Shown here: piece after piece, positions 23,215-35,068 of the stretch
Layout of the letters: each line of letters opens with the position of its first letter
Position numbering within the stretch: position 1 is the first letter of the stretch
Assembly (NCBI GenBank): GCA_030998225.1
Contig: JAPYXD010000555.1
Location: 4,588,001 to 4,652,000, forward strand
Direction of reading: 5' to 3'
Origin: Diplolepis rosae
Taxonomy: Eukaryota; Arthropoda; Insecta; Hymenoptera; Diplolepididae
Length of the DNA stretch: 64,000 bases
Notes under the pieces: model-generated
What the model was told of the DNA's origin: nothing
What the model saw: the letters and a program-made list of their open reading frames with translations, nothing else
The model's database searches: none
Made by a program: the position numbers and the translations under genes

Positions 23215-24508
23215 CTAGGTTGTTCAAAAAGTTTTGAAAGCGGAAATGAAAATACGTTTTTTTTTTGGTGAAATCATTTTTATTGCTCAGTATAATCTCC
23301 CATAAGATCAATACATTTGGTCCAACGGTCTTCCAACTTGTTTATCCCATAATGGAAGTGACTTTCTGCAAGGCCTGCACAATACTCCTCTACGACGGCT
23401 ATAACCTCTTCGTTTGATGAAAAATGCTTCCTACGAAGGAATTTCTTGAGGTGTGGGAACAGCCAGAAGTCAGAGGGAGCTAAATCAGGCGAATAAGGTG
23501 GATGCTGCAACAATTCGTACTTTAATTCGGTTATTTTAGTGATGGGTTTTTGAGCTGTGTGAGCGGGTGCATTGTCTTGATGAAAAACGATTTTTTTCTT
23601 CTGCAAACTGGGTCTTTTTTCACGAATTTGTGCATTCAATTGATCCAAAAGGTTACAATAATATTCAGAATTTATTGTTTTGCCAGTTTGGAGATAATCC
23701 ACCAACAAAATCCCTTTTGCATCCTAAAAAACTGATGCTAACACCTTCTTCGCCGATTTCTGGACACGAACTCGCTTCGGTGCCGAAGTGCCTGGTTCAC
23801 ACCACTCATTAGCCTCTTGTTTTGATTCAGGATCATGATGGAAGACCCAAGTCTCATCCATAGTGATGAATCGACGCAAAAAATCCTTTTTATCCTTTCG
23901 AAAACGCTCCAAATGTTGCTCAGAAAGTCGCATTCGAACGTGTTTTTGTTACATTGTGAGCGAATGCGGCACCCATTGTGCACAGAGCTTTCTGAAACCC
24001 AAAACTTCACGTAAAATATGACTCACACTGCCTAATGAGATGTCTAGGGCCTCTGCTAAATCTCTCTCGGTCAATCGACGATCTTCCAAAACTATATCCT
24101 GTACTTTTGCTATGAATGCTGGTGTTGATGCACTTTTTGGACGTCCTGAGCGTGGATCGTCTTCAACGCTTTTTCGACCACGTCTAAACTTTAAAACCCA
24201 TCGATGCACAGTTGGAAATGAAGGAGCAGCTTCCTTTAACACTTTCACCATTTTTGTATGAATTTCCGTTGCTGATAAACCTTCCAAAACAAAGAATTTT
24301 ATCACTGCACGATATTCGGTTGTTTCCATTGTACAAAAATACACTGACACGTCAACTTCAAATGGCTTGTAAACAAACAATGAATTGACAGAGTGGAATG
24401 ACACTTTGGGTATGTTCATATGAAAGATGAAATCTTAAAATGGCGTAGAAATTTTGGTTCTTCTACTGCTCTATAGATGTCGCTTTCAAAACTTTTTGAA
24501 CAACCTAG
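23215..24508 (-). mobile_element. complete mariner transposon, 1294 bp
   Basis: The terminal inverted repeats begin CTAGGTTGTTCAAAAAGTTT and end AAACTTTTTGAACAACCTAG. TA duplications are at 23213-23214 and 24509-24510. Length fits a full mariner. The transposase on the minus strand has one frameshift and one nonsense codon. Confidence 0.95.
23280..24329 (-). pseudogene. mariner transposase (DD34D), two defects
   Basis: It starts METTEYRAVIKFFVLEGLSA (24329) with two helix-turn-helix regions joined by RSGRPKSAS. After QWVPHSLT the frame shifts near 23950 and continues with HLERFRKDKKDFLRRFITMD (first catalytic Asp). A TAG near 23722-23724 replaces the Trp expected in VLASVFWDAKG. The frame then runs on through HQDNAPAHTA and YSPDLAPSDFWLF to a stop at 23280. 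All three catalytic Asp residues are present. Only a one-base shift and one stop keep it from being an intact gene of about 350 residues, so it is a young pseudogene. Confidence 0.93.
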
Positions 24509-24520
24509 TAGATCGAGTAG

Positions 24521-25012
24521 GTAATTCTTTGTGTACCTTATATTGAAGGCTTATCAGAAAGACTGAATAAAATTTGTTCTAAACATAACATCAATGTAGT
24601 TTTTTCTGTTAAAAACCAAAAGAATTCTAAACTGATTATTAAAGGGAAAGATAATCTTCCAAAAGATGATAGAATAAACTTGGTCTATAAAATTGAATGT
24701 GACAATTGTCCAGCTGTTTATGTGGGTCAAACTAAACGCAAGATTTCTTCGAGAATCAGGGAACATTTTAATAACATTTCACATCGTTCTCAACAAATCA
24801 GTGTAGTCTCTAAGCATCGGTTAGAGAAAAACTATGATTTTAGGTGGAATGATGTGAAAATCCTGGATATTGAACCTAATTGGAAAAAATGGTTAATTTC
24901 CGAAATGATCCACATAAAAACTAATCCTTTCAATATAAATAAAAGACAGGAAACTGAGAGTTTGAATCCGTTATATGATTCTTTATTTAAAAAATTGATG
25001 AAACAGAAATAA
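24521..25012 (+). pseudogene. Penelope-like element GIY-YIG endonuclease domain
   Basis: C-terminal part of a Penelope-like retroelement protein. The reading begins VPYIEGLSERLNKICSKHNI (from about 24533). The GIY-YIG core then follows: LVYKIECDNCPAVYVGQTKR (from 24680), with the catalytic Arg and the following KISSRIREH helix. The protein ends at TAA 25010-25012. The reverse-transcriptase part is missing, since the sequence starts right at the mariner boundary. This 5' truncation is usual for such elements. The endonuclease domain itself is open. Confidence 0.85.
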
Positions 25013-25344
25013 TTTGATTTATTTTTATTTTTAAACTTTTATACTCGATATTGCCATCTTATTTATTGTTCTCTGACCTCTTTGTTTCTCATCCTCGATT
25101 GTATTTGTTTAGTTGTAAGTTAGTGTCCGCTTGACTTCGACCATGATATGTGCTGGTCGTTACACGTAGTTTTTAATTTAATTTAATTTTTATTTTATTG
25201 ACATTTTATGAAAAATAAGTGTTTTGGACATGATTTATCTACTGACTTTTTTATGTAAGTTCTGTTTTTGTTAAAAATATTTCCTATTTATTTTTCATAG
25301 TGATGAATGTTTAAATAATTTTAGAATTTATATGATTTTGACAG

Positions 25345-25379
25345 CTCTTGAAAAGGACTCAAATTGAGGGTCGAAAGCT
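25345..25379 (+). ncRNA. degenerate hammerhead-ribozyme-like motif of a Penelope-like element
   Basis: Downstream of the GIY-YIG frame, CTCTTGAAAAGGACTC...GAGGGTCGAAAGC resembles the CUGANGA-stem II-GAAA core found in Penelope-like elements. Stem II (GACTC/GAGGGTC) can pair. The CUGANGA box is altered, so activity is unlikely. Confidence 0.45.
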
Positions 25380-25843
25380 AGAGGAATTTGAATCCTTCTT
25401 TTTTAAAATAAAGTGATAGATCGGATTGATGGCATTTCTTCATTTATATTAAATCTTAACCGATCATTATTCATACTATTATATCATGTTATATTTTCTT
25501 AATTTCATTTTTTTCATTAAATTTTCCAATCAGTATTTTTACATAATTATGGGCAATTGCATTCAATGACGTACATTAACTTTAATTATCAAATATATTA
25601 CAGTTTAATATCTTAAATACTATGACCTGATATCTAATGTATTTCAGTTTAACATCTGAGATATTTCAAATTAACAAATTGGGTTCTTTAGTTTCATATC
25701 TTAGATATTGCGAAAAAACATCTTTTTGTTAATATCTGCAGATACTCTATTTCAATATCTAGATGGCTGTCCTATAGTTAAATAGCTCATATATTATCTG
25801 CTAATATCAAGATATTACGGTTTATTATCTATTTTTCTCCGTG

Positions 25844-26627
25844 AAGAAACTTTTTTCTGGGTGTCTTGCGTATTGTTTTGTTTAACATGTATGATGTTTA
25901 TGAACAAACTTTGACTTTGTTGAGGAAAGCAATTTGTAATTTGGTCACAAAGTGGTCCAAAGTAGTTAATGTTCTTCATATTGTGTCCTATATTCTGTAC
26001 TCTACGTGATTGATTTTCTGCACCCTGTTGCATTAAGTAGCTCGTAACTCATAGTCAACCATGGGATCTAGAGGTCTTTGGTTCTGTTCACATCGTCAAA
26101 GTGCTTTCTGTTCTCTCATTAGAATTCCTTATTACGTTCGACTATGCAATTCTGGTTGATTGGAATATCCGCTTAACGTTAGTAGTTTTCCCAAACGCAT
26201 TTCATTACGTCCCAATAACGAATAACTTTAGGTTTTCACACAATCTCAATTAGTTTATTCGATAATTTTATAATTAAAATAATATCGGCTTCCAAATTGT
26301 ATATTTTTCGTAAAATTTAATTTAAAAGTAGATTTTAACTCTGCACAAGAATTTTATTTGCTTGAATAAAATCGCAATCAATATATCTGCGTTCGTAATA
26401 AAACTTTATATTTTCGTGGGAGCCAAAATCAATAAAACCGAAATGCTTAAATTTATATTCTACGTTATGGATTATTTAAATTGATAAAGTTTCATGAGAA
26501 ATAAATTGTGTCACTTCAAATATAAAAATGCTAGCAGTAAAACTTCTTGCTGAGATATAATATGTCACGAAATTACATAAAGTTTGAATTTGAGTGACAG
26601 CAATCGTTTTTCGAGAATTTTTACATT
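25844..26627. other. about 0.8 kb without a gene
   Basis: AT-rich sequence. The minus-strand frame 25815-26033 overlaps a MITE end and has no recognised domain. Confidence 0.5.
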
Positions 26628-26842
26628 TAGAAAAATGGATGTTTAACTATGAGACAGCCATCTTATATGTTCAATTGTAATATCTAGATGTTCATCTGTA
26701 ATATCCAAGATATTATGCTCTGCATATTATAAGATCTAAGGTATAACAGCTGAATATCTAGATATTACAACTAAACACATAAGATGGCTGTCCCATAGTT
26801 AAACATCTAGATATTAATTCTAAACATCTATTTTTCTCTGTG
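26628..26842. mobile_element. palindromic MITE, relative of 11311-11529
   Basis: GATGTTTAACTATGAGACAG at the left pairs with CTGTCCCATAGTTAAACATC at the right, with the TCTTATATGT/ACATAAGA blocks also pairing. The right end reads CTATTTTTCTCTGTG. The left end is degenerate (TTAGAAAAATGG). Confidence 0.8.
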
Positions 26843-26884
26843 TGGTTTTTACTCTCTCACAAAAGAATGCAAGAAAATACTGAA

Positions 26885-27355
26885 AAACTCTTTTGTGTCG
26901 TGTTTATTTATATAATTTAGAGTAAAAAAAACATAGAAAGTAATATTGTTGTAGCAAAATGGCGGCGCAGATTTATAAAGTTTAACTTTTTGGCTTTGCA
27001 ATGATTGCGAACAAACGGAGGTTTAAATCGGAATGAAAAAATTTCAGAATACCTAGAATATGTATCACTTCCAATGGCATTTTATGAAAAAAATCACAGT
27101 TTTTCGATTTTGAAATTAATCCTTTTGTTTTCTCTTTATTTTTATAGGTTACGCAGGGAACTGTGGATGTAAGTAGTAGATTTCTGTATTGCAGAAATAA
27201 TTACATCAATCTTACTAAAGATATCACTGCAAAACCAAGAAAAAATACGTTAATCTTTAAAAATCTGCGCCACCATTTGGCTACAACAATATTACTTTCT
27301 ATGATGCTTTGTTTTTGCTCTACATTATATAAAAAATACATGACACAAATCTCAA
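26885..27355. mobile_element. inverted-repeat element, about 470 bp
   Basis: AGTAATATTGTTGTAGCAAA and ATGGCGGCGCAGATTTATAA on the left (26940-26985) are mirrored by TTAAAAATCTGCGCCACCAT and TTGGCTACAACAATATTACT (27258-27300). The outer arms GTGTCGTGTTTATTTATA and its complement TTATATAAAAAATACATGAC also pair. No coding frame of significance. Confidence 0.75.
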
Positions 27356-27587
27356 ATTTTTAAATTACTTTAAATATTGAAGACCTCCTGCTTATCAATT
27401 TTATATATTTTCATTTTTAAATTATTCCAGTTTTCAAAAATAAGTAAAGTTTTAAATGATTTTCGTTTTTAATTTGTTTATCTATCGCTTTTTTAGTTTA
27501 TCGATGCTACAGAATGTAAAGATACGTGTCTTTTAGACATAACACTCATTCGTGATGGCACCATGAGACTTATTACGCACGCATGTA

Positions 27588-28490
27588 CAGGGTGGGCCAT
27601 TTAACATTTGGAATTTGAATTGGCTATAAAAAAAAACTTACGGATATTTTTTCAAAATTTTGGTTTCATTAGACAGATTGGACCTTTCTATTTGAGAATT
27701 AAACACAACATCATTCAAGTGACTGTCACTGCTGGCCTTACAGTACCCCATTCGATCAACCCAATTTTGCAGTACATTTTCGATTGTTTGGGCAAAAGGT
27801 CAATAAGGTCAATATGCAAAATGGCCGCATATGGGGCTCAGGAGATCGAAACGTCATTATTGAGAAGCCGATGTACCCACAACGAGTGACTGGTGCAAAT
27901 TTTTGGTACGTTGGCATCATCGGGCCATTTTTCATCGAAAATGAGCAAGGAGCCGCCCTTACGGTCAATGGCGAGCGTTACCGTGCCATGCTCAATGAAT
28001 TTTTGTTTCCAAAAATTAAAGACGATGATGTGGATGACATTTGGTATCAAGAGGACGGGGCCACATGCCACACAGCCAACGTAATAAACCATCATTTGCG
28101 CAACGTTTTCGAAAATCGGATAATCAGCCAAAATTTTGATGTCAATTGGCCGCCTCGGAGCTGTGATTTTACCCCGTTGGACTATTTTTTGTGGGGATCC
28201 GTTAAGTATAAGTGTTACGCTAACCATCTAGAGACGATTGAGGCCTTAAAACACGAACTCGAAGTTGCCATTCATGGGATTGAAACCCAAACAATCGAAA
28301 ATGTACTGAAGAATTGGATTGATCGAATGGGGTACTGTAAGGCCAGCCGTGACAGTCATTTAAATGATGTTGTGTTTCATTCTCAAATAGAAAGGTTCAA
28401 TCTGGCTAATGAAACCATAGTTTTGAAAAAACATCCATAAGTTTTATTTTATAGCCGATTCAAATTCCAAATGTTAGGTGGCCCACCCTA
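27588..28490 (+). mobile_element. DD41D (rosa-like) transposon, internally deleted, 903 bp
   Basis: The ends are CAGGGTGGGCCATTTAACAT after TA (27586-27587) and the inverted TGTTAGGTGGCCCACCCTA before TA (28491-28492). The inverted repeat extends over GGAATTTGAATTGGCTATAAAA. The coding part has lost its 5' half. Confidence 0.92.
27784..28440 (+). pseudogene. DD41D transposase, C-terminal two thirds
   Basis: Tc1/mariner-superfamily transposase. Visible are MQNGRIWGSGDRNVIIEKPM, the second catalytic Asp in IWYQEDGATCHTANV, and the third in RSCDFTPLDYFLWGSVK. Exactly 41 residues separate these two Asp residues, the spacing of the DD41D group that includes rosa. The C-terminus (KNWIDRMGYCKASRDSHLND) is intact to the TAA at 28438-28440. 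The region with the DNA-binding helices and first Asp is missing; the start Met of this open frame is incidental. Confidence 0.9.
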
Positions 28491-29775
28491 TACATACCCA
28501 TCACTTCACGGTTGTAAGTAATGAGAAGTTACGTGCGTTGTGACCCGCATAACATGCGTGTAAATTCTAATACAATTTGATTTCGTAGTTTATTTACAAT
28601 GTTTACGATATACACTGCCGTGCAAAAGTATGCGGGCATTGATTTTTTAGCAATCACATTAAAGCTCATAATTTTAATAATAGATCATCTAAATTACTTT
28701 TCTTGGAATCACGTCAAAGGTAGTGAAATTTTGCATCAAGTGACCTGAAAACAAAGTGATTTTGTGCAGTATTAACAAAGATATTGCAAAAAAAGTCCAA
28801 ATTCCATAGTTTTCACCATTTTTGAATAACACCTAAAGTAATGAATTTTTGGAAATTTTTCTTCACCTCTCACAAAGGTAGATATACGGAAAATATCCGA
28901 TGTATAAGAAAGAAACTTTTATAATTTTTACCTGGATGTTGTGAAGGTTGAAATTTAGGAAAACAAAGTAATTTTTTTAATAAAAAAATTCTCGTCACGT
29001 TCATGGTTATATTCCGGTGAACTTAACTAATTTATTTCGTTCAACATTACCATATTTCAAGTCAAATTTACTAAAACTTAGCCGTTGAATGCTAACATAA
29101 CCTTTAAAATAAATAATGATTTAAAGACGTGGGAATTGTAATCTTGAATATGGAAAAATATATTTTAATTGTTGAATTATTTTATTTTGTTTATATTATT
29201 ATTATCAAAAATGTACATTTGAATAAATATAAATCTAAAATCTACAAATTTCTTTACCTTTGAATTTTTCCTACAATTTATCTAACTTCCACTCACTCAG
29301 GACCTAGTACACTTTATTCTCCATTTCTTTGAAACTTTGTAAAAATAATTCGAGACAAGACCCGAGATCTTCAACTTCAAGATTCTTTTGGACACTACCT
29401 TGTTTTCGTTTTCACTTGTTTTTGCAAAAGGCCTAATACACAACATAACTAACAGGAAACCATCTTCTTCTTCTTCTGTTGTTTGTGGCTTGACCACAGT
29501 ACGTCCACTAACACAAATTTTAAGAGGATACTTAAAAAAGTGAAAATGAGCATCAGCGCTGCCAAGTTATGATAGCAAGAACTAATATTAATGCAAACGA
29601 AACCCCCGTACCCCGCATTCAAAAGTTTTATTCTCGATTCCATTTCATTCCAGATTTTGACATTTTAATGCCATTCAGTGTCCACCTGCTTACTAGGTAT
29701 ATTCTAAAGAGCGTAAAATTTGTAACATAAATCAATGACTTATACTATCAGATTTTTTCAACAGAATATCAAACT

Positions 29776-30114
29776 ATGGTTACTACTGGGATCGGACATT
29801 GGGAACTGAAAAAATCATTTAATAAATATATCCGAAAGATCGAAAGCTCGAAACTGACATCTAATTCGAAAAAGAAATGCGTCTTCGTATATGCACTGAA
29901 TAGTTGTAAGTCTAAGTCACCGGAGAATGTAGATTTGAGCTATCATTTCTTCCCTCCTACGGTCGGAATTTTGTCAAAATCGACAATTATTTTAGCATTC
30001 ACGAAAAAACCGACGTGTTGGTTGCATGGAAGAAAGCAACAAAAAGAAAAGACGTGAAATCCCATTTAAGGGTGTGTTCACGTCATTTTACCACAGAAGA
30101 TTTTCTGTTTCCTG
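29776..30114 (+). pseudogene. THAP-type zinc-finger fragment
   Basis: DNA-binding C2CH zinc-finger domain of the THAP class, found in P-element transposases and host factors. One frame gives KKCVFVYALNSCKSKSPENV then SYHFFP. Another, shifted by one base near 29970, gives NFVKIDNYFSIHEKTDVLVA, then WKKATKRKDVK, then RVCSRHFTTEDFLFPG. The Cys-x2-His end (CSRH) and the conserved Trp are present. The first Cys pair is irregular. A GTAAGT at 30115 looks like a splice donor. The frameshift argues for a dead copy, probably transposon-derived. Confidence 0.6.
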
Positions 30115-30524
30115 GTAAGTAATATTCTATATTAACCTAAACAATTTTCATCTTTCAAATAAAATAATCATTTCTTTTACACATTCTCGCCAAAGATAAA
30201 ATTTATTTTTCCCGGATTGTTTTCGGCCTATTGGCAAATTTCTTGAATAGTTAAAATCATTGTTAAATATAAAAATAAACAGAATCACATATGTAAACAA
30301 TGCATCTCGAAACTTAGTTTCGGCCATATTCGATCATGTGACCCACGTGACTTTGAAAAGCCACGCCTCCATGTCCGATCCCAATGGTTACAACAGATCA
30401 AAAAGAATATCGGTAGCGACAATAGCGTCACCGCTTGTTTATAGCAAATACTATAATTTCGTTCCCCTTTACTCCTATAGGAGTGGAGCTGCTGTGGGCT
30501 TGATTAACAAGAAACCGGTATCAA

Positions 30525-30661
30525 CATGTATACAAGCCTCGGCTTTTTGAATCTTGAGGGGCAGGCCCCACCACGCCACGCCACCTTCTCGCTGACTCAG
30601 TGAGAAGGTGGCGTGGTGGGGGCTGCCCCTTGAGGGTTAAAATGCCGAGGCTTGCATGTAT
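30525..30661. repeat. 137-bp GC-rich near-perfect palindrome
   Basis: ACATGTATACAAGCCTCGGC at the left pairs with GCCGAGGCTTGCATGTATA at the right. Inside, CCACCACGCCACGCCACCTT then CTCGCTGACTCA pairs with TGAGAAGGTGGCGTGGTGG. The loop is only a few bases. G/C content is far above the surroundings. It could fold as a long hairpin RNA if transcribed on either strand. Confidence 0.8.
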
Positions 30662-30980
30662 AACGAGAAACGAAAAGGCGCCAGATTGTGTAGACACTGT
30701 AGACAATAACGCTGCCAACGGCGTATCTTGAAAATACTTTTACTATATTTTCCTGTAACATTAACTAGAATAATAATACCAGAATATATATAACCAGAAT
30801 TTTGTAACCATAATTAGTAAACAATTTTCTTGGTGAAATTAACTAAAAGTTTAGTCATTTTAACCGAACATTTTTTTATCGATTAGCTTCAGTAAATTTA
30901 ACCGAACCTTTTTTCTGAGTGCGGCTACTTTTGCACAGCAATGTAGGTTAGAGGAAAAGAATTTTTGAAAAAATTATTAC

Positions 30981-31402
30981 CTTTCGCATTGTCTTAATGT
31001 CCAAGAGGCGATGATCCATAGGGACACCATGAAGACGAGGAGAACAGTTCCAGGACAAATGGTCATGAGGGTTTTTAAAACGAACCTCGTGTTGAAATTG
31101 ATCCGATTTAAGGCTCCTATACTTCTTGAAGAGGCATCAGTGAACAGTTTCGAGTGCAAAAGCATCACTCGACAGATGAGGTAAAGTCTCAGAAACATCG
31201 GAAGGGATAAGGTGACATCATATGGCACTAACTTTGAGCCCATTTCACCACCTTTATTAGCCAATTTGGTCGTCCACAGAAAATAATACTCCCCTGGGAT
31301 TGGATGAATTGCACAGATGGCTAATTCCATGGTGATCTGCGATATTCGTTGCCAGGTCATCGCGATCCGCCAGTCATCCGCGCAATTATCGATCATGAAT
31401 AA
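30981..31402 (-). CDS. SK: SK potassium channel, S3-S5 exon
   Basis: Largest channel exon in the window, 422 bp, encoding the end of the S2-S3 loop through S5. Visible in order are [21 protein letters not shown]3 with [15 protein letters not shown]4 as [20 protein letters not shown], the linker [20 protein letters not shown], and S5 ([18 protein letters not shown]) ending RQCER. The S4 carries few basic residues, as in voltage-insensitive SK channels. Acceptor: minus TATGATTTCAG before TTATTC. Donor: GAAAG before GTAATA, splitting the last Arg codon after two bases, completed by the 14634-14769 exon. No stops or frame breaks. Confidence 0.96.
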
Positions 31403-32395
31403 CTGAAATCATATAAATCACATTTTTCATCAAAGTTACAATTTAATGTCTCTTTAAATATACAAAAATATGTTCCAATTATTATTCATAGAAACTAGTG
31501 CACTGAAATGCAAAATGACGCCGAGTTGGAAAAAATCATTGGAAAAAAGGTGAAAGATGTAATTTTTCAGGATTTGAATAATAATCAATGAGTATTTTAT
31601 TTACGTCAGTGTAAGTAGAATACGTTTTGTTCTGAAAATTTATTAAAGAATATCTAAATTTGTTCCGGAGGTTTATCAGCTACGGTCTGCTTAATCGTAT
31701 AAGCAAATCGCATAAGCACTTATGCAAATTCAAGGCACGATAATTACATAATCGATTCTACTTGATTTACAGCGCTATAAAGTGAAGGAAAATAGATAAG
31801 CTATTGAATGTTAATGGAAAAAGTAACTTTTCACAATATACATGTTATAGTGTAAGTGAACAAAATCATGCAATGCGATAAAAATATTCTATTGAATTCT
31901 CAAGGATTATCGAAATTTTTAATTCATACTTTATTCATACTTTACCGGCATTTTAGTTTGTGTAAGCCCATTTCCATGCGAAATCATATACCAAGTTGCA
32001 GATTTGTGGAAATTAATAGAATGTATTAAAATAGGTCTGGACTGAGAAGGAAGGGGCTTTGGAAGGCTGCCTTCTTTTTTCTTTCCTCCTTTTTTGTTTG
32101 TTTTCTCATGGTTGTTTGATTGCGGTGTGGTGATTTTGGTCCAAATTTGGTCGTGTTTTTTGTGTTTTGAGGATTCGGGTGGTTTCGAATAAATCTTGAA
32201 ATTTTTAATTATTTGTTTAGTTTAAATAAAATATCTTTGAGTCAAATAAATTTTTTTCTAAAAGAAAGAAATTAATGCATTGATATATGGTTTCAAAATT
32301 TTTGCTAAATAGAAGTTAACAGGCGTACTTTATTGTCTTTTGTTACGTTATCCAAATTTTCAGAAAGTTGTTTTGTAAATTAAAAATTTATCTTA
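31403..32395. other. SK intron, about 1 kb, no feature seen
   Basis: Intronic sequence just upstream (on the minus strand) of the S3-S5 exon. No repeat ends or second gene recognised. Confidence 0.5.
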
Positions 32396-33259
32396 CACTA
32401 CCGTTCAGAATTGTGGGACCACCTCTATTTCGATGATTGCTTAAATCATCTTAATTTCAATTCTGTGAGTGATGAAATTTGTACTCTTAATGATGTGAAA
32501 GCCATTAAAATTATCTTTAAAATTAGTCTGGAATGAAGTCGTTTCGTTAAATTTTAAAGAAGTTATTGCAAAAAAAGGCAAAATTTCAATGTTTTCTTAA
32601 ATTTTAAATAACTTTCGAAACAATCAACATCTTTTAATGTTCTTAGGCTTATTTTAAAGCTAAGACTCTACAAAATCGCAGTAAATTGTCAATATAAATC
32701 TATAATTTTTTCTTGCATAATGCAGAGTTGAAATTGTGGCAAAAAAGTAGGGAAATTTCGAAAACATTTAATCTGTAGGTAAATCATAATAAAGATCATA
32801 TAAATATATATTTTAAGGGAATTCGATACAAAATTCATGATTATATGTTTTATATATCTTATAAAAATGTTTTTCTCAGCAAAAGCAAAAGTGGAATTTT
32901 TCAAACTTTTTTATTTGAACTTAAACCTCGAGCATCATGCAAGAAAAAAATTACACATTAATTCTAAGAATTTAGTTCAATTTTGTAGAAATTCAGCTTT
33001 AAAATTAGTCCAAGAACATTAAAAAATCTTGATTATTTCAAAAGTTTTAAAATTTAAGAAAGCATTGAAATTTTGACTTTTTCTGCAATAACTTCTTCAA
33101 AAATTAACAAAACGAATTCATGCTGGGCTCATTTTATGAAGAATATTGATAGCTTTGAATTTAATTAAGAAAACAAATTACTTCACTCACATAGTTCAAA
33201 TTAAAATAATTTAAGCAATTATCAAAAAAAAGGTGGTCCCACATTTCTGACTGGTACTG
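32396..33259. mobile_element. 864-bp palindromic Tc1-like MITE
   Basis: It starts CACTACCGTTCAGAATTGTG followed by GGACCACC after TA (32394-32395). It ends GGTGGTCCCACATTTCTGAC then TGGTACTG before TA (33260-33261). The two halves pair over most of their length; for example TTAATGTTCTTAGGCTTATT near 32640 pairs with the region near 33000. No coding frame of note. Confidence 0.9.
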
Positions 33260-34109
33260 TACATGAAGAAATTAATGAATAATTTAGTCACGTGGTCCGA
33301 TTGATCCATGGCCTTAAGAGTTTGAAATTGTCTGCGAGGACACCTGTCGGGAAAGTATCCTATCTGATACCGAGACTTATATGTCCTGATAAAGTAGACA
33401 ATGACATTTCAACTCTACTATCCTAATTGTAAATAATTCCCGTTTAGTATTTATTTTTAATTAAATGGCTAGTAAATATGATATCTCATACAGAAATATG
33501 AGTAACGTTAACTGTGACTGAACTTATGAGTGGCTGTTCATCTGAATTACCTTACAGGTAGGTGATACTATTGTATAATTAGGTCAACGTACTTCATTAA
33601 TGAATTCTACTACAAGAGCTATGTATACCTACAATAACAAGAGGGTAATTCAAGCGATCCTGTGTCATAACATAGCTACATATTCTATTCTAGTCAGTTA
33701 GTTCGATCAAACTTTTAGGAATCAGTTTTTACGCTAACAATTCAATATCAGTTTTATAGACTTTCAAATAATTATCAAGCATTACTCAACAAGTACACTA
33801 ATTAAACGATTTGGTATGACCAAAAAACATTTTTTTGGCTAAGCAAAATAATTTTGTTGATATTTGTGCAACAAAACAATTTTGATGAGCCAAACAATCA
33901 ATTTTTATCAAACTTCAATCAAATTTTGTCGATCAAGCAAAGTAGATTCCATTCCTCCAAGTTATTTCTTTTTATATTGGGACCCATCTACACGACAGGA
34001 GTCGAATAACCAAATAAGTGTCTAATTTTATTAGTGGTACGGACATATCAGAAATTTTTGGATTTAGAATTTTGTCCGTTTAACTAAAACTAACAAATCA
34101 AGACCCAAA
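33260..34109. other. intron sequence with one dispersed repeat
   Basis: Contains a partial MITE end at about 33280-33315 (GTCACGTGGTCCGATTGATC then CATGGCCTTAA) and a copy of the short repeat at 33325-33425. Otherwise AT-rich with no gene. Confidence 0.5.
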
Positions 34110-34543
34110 GAAATAAAAAAAAATCTGCTCGCTTCGCGGGCACATTCTCATCGCGCGCTTCGCGCCCCGTCATACTCGATCGTCGCGCTGCGCGCTCCGT
34201 TCTTTCTGGACCTCGCGCTCGGTCTTGTGCTCTTCGCATACATTTAAGTTTATTTCTTATAATTTAATACTGAAGCTCAAACCAATTTTATAATATTAAA
34301 GATGATGTGAATTACTCATTTTCTCAAATTCACTAAATTTCTTTTTCAGTTTAAGTGAAACAGGAAATTCAATTTACTTAAGGCTCTATCGGCCTTAAGG
34401 AACACATTCTCATCATGACACTCGCGCTTCGCGCTCGATTTTCTGTATAAATTTCAGTAACTTTTTAATAAATTACATGATTAAAATAATTTATTTTCTT
34501 CCAAATCTCTCAAAAAGAAAAAATATTCGTAGACTTTATTTAA

Positions 34544-35068
34544 GGTAGTACGATCACGAAAATTAGACCTCCTCAGGCTAAAATAGATAATTTTGCTTTC
34601 AAGAATAGCAATATTATTTTTGAAGGGCTAATTTGAAACAGAAAAGATTATTTTTCATGAAAAAAATTTGAAACACAAAAAAATAATGTTATTAATTCTT
34701 TAATGGCTGAAATTATAAAAAAACAATTTTTCAAAACAAAATTTTTATAAACAAATTGCTGTATTTGATAATAATTAATTCAATTTCAAAAATAGGAAAC
34801 GGTCAAGTTGTAGAGAATCTTTTTTCTAAAAAAATGAACCATAATTTATTAGAACCGCATCATTTTCAAAAATTTGACTCGAAGCGATAAGAAAATAAGT
34901 TTGGCAAAAATAAAATTTATTAATAACATTATTTTTTTGTGTTTCAAATTTTTTTCATGAAAAATAATTTTTTCTCATTCAAATTGGCCCTTCAATAATA
35001 ATGTTGCTATTCTTGAAAGCAAAATATTCTATTTTTGTCTGAGGTCTAATTTTCGTGATCGTACTATC
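34544..35068. mobile_element. 525-bp TTAA-flanked MITE, copy 2 of the 666-bp family
   Basis: GGTAGTACGATCACGAAAAT after TTAA (34540-34543) is mirrored before TTAA (35069-35072). The arm words AGCAATATTATTTTTGAAGG and GTTTCAAATTTTTTTCATGA are shared with 5742-6407. Shorter by a deletion in the left arm. The undisturbed sequence of element R copy 1 at about 19763 shows the empty site. Confidence 0.9.

Larger units (their letters stand above)
23005..25843. mobile_element. CACTGAGAAAAATAGATA element split by mariner and Penelope-like DNA
   Basis: The left end (23005-23200) and right end (about 25595-25843, finishing CTATTTTTCTCCGTG) match the two halves of the uninterrupted copy at 53450-54360. 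The flanks are AA on both sides, not TA. The interior is occupied by a full mariner (23215-24508) and a 5'-truncated Penelope-like sequence (about 24511-25440). Confidence 0.65.
28613..30943. mobile_element. possible TA-flanked element with CACTGCYGTGCAAAAGTA ends
   Basis: CACTGCCGTGCAAAAGTATG after TA (28611-28612) is mirrored by GCTACTTTTGCACAGCAATG before TA (30944-30945), an imperfect 25-bp inverted pair of Tc1/mariner style. Between them are non-coding DNA, a THAP-domain fragment and a GC-rich palindrome. It may be a Tc1-like MITE enlarged by insertions, or two unrelated copies of a terminus. Confidence 0.45.
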
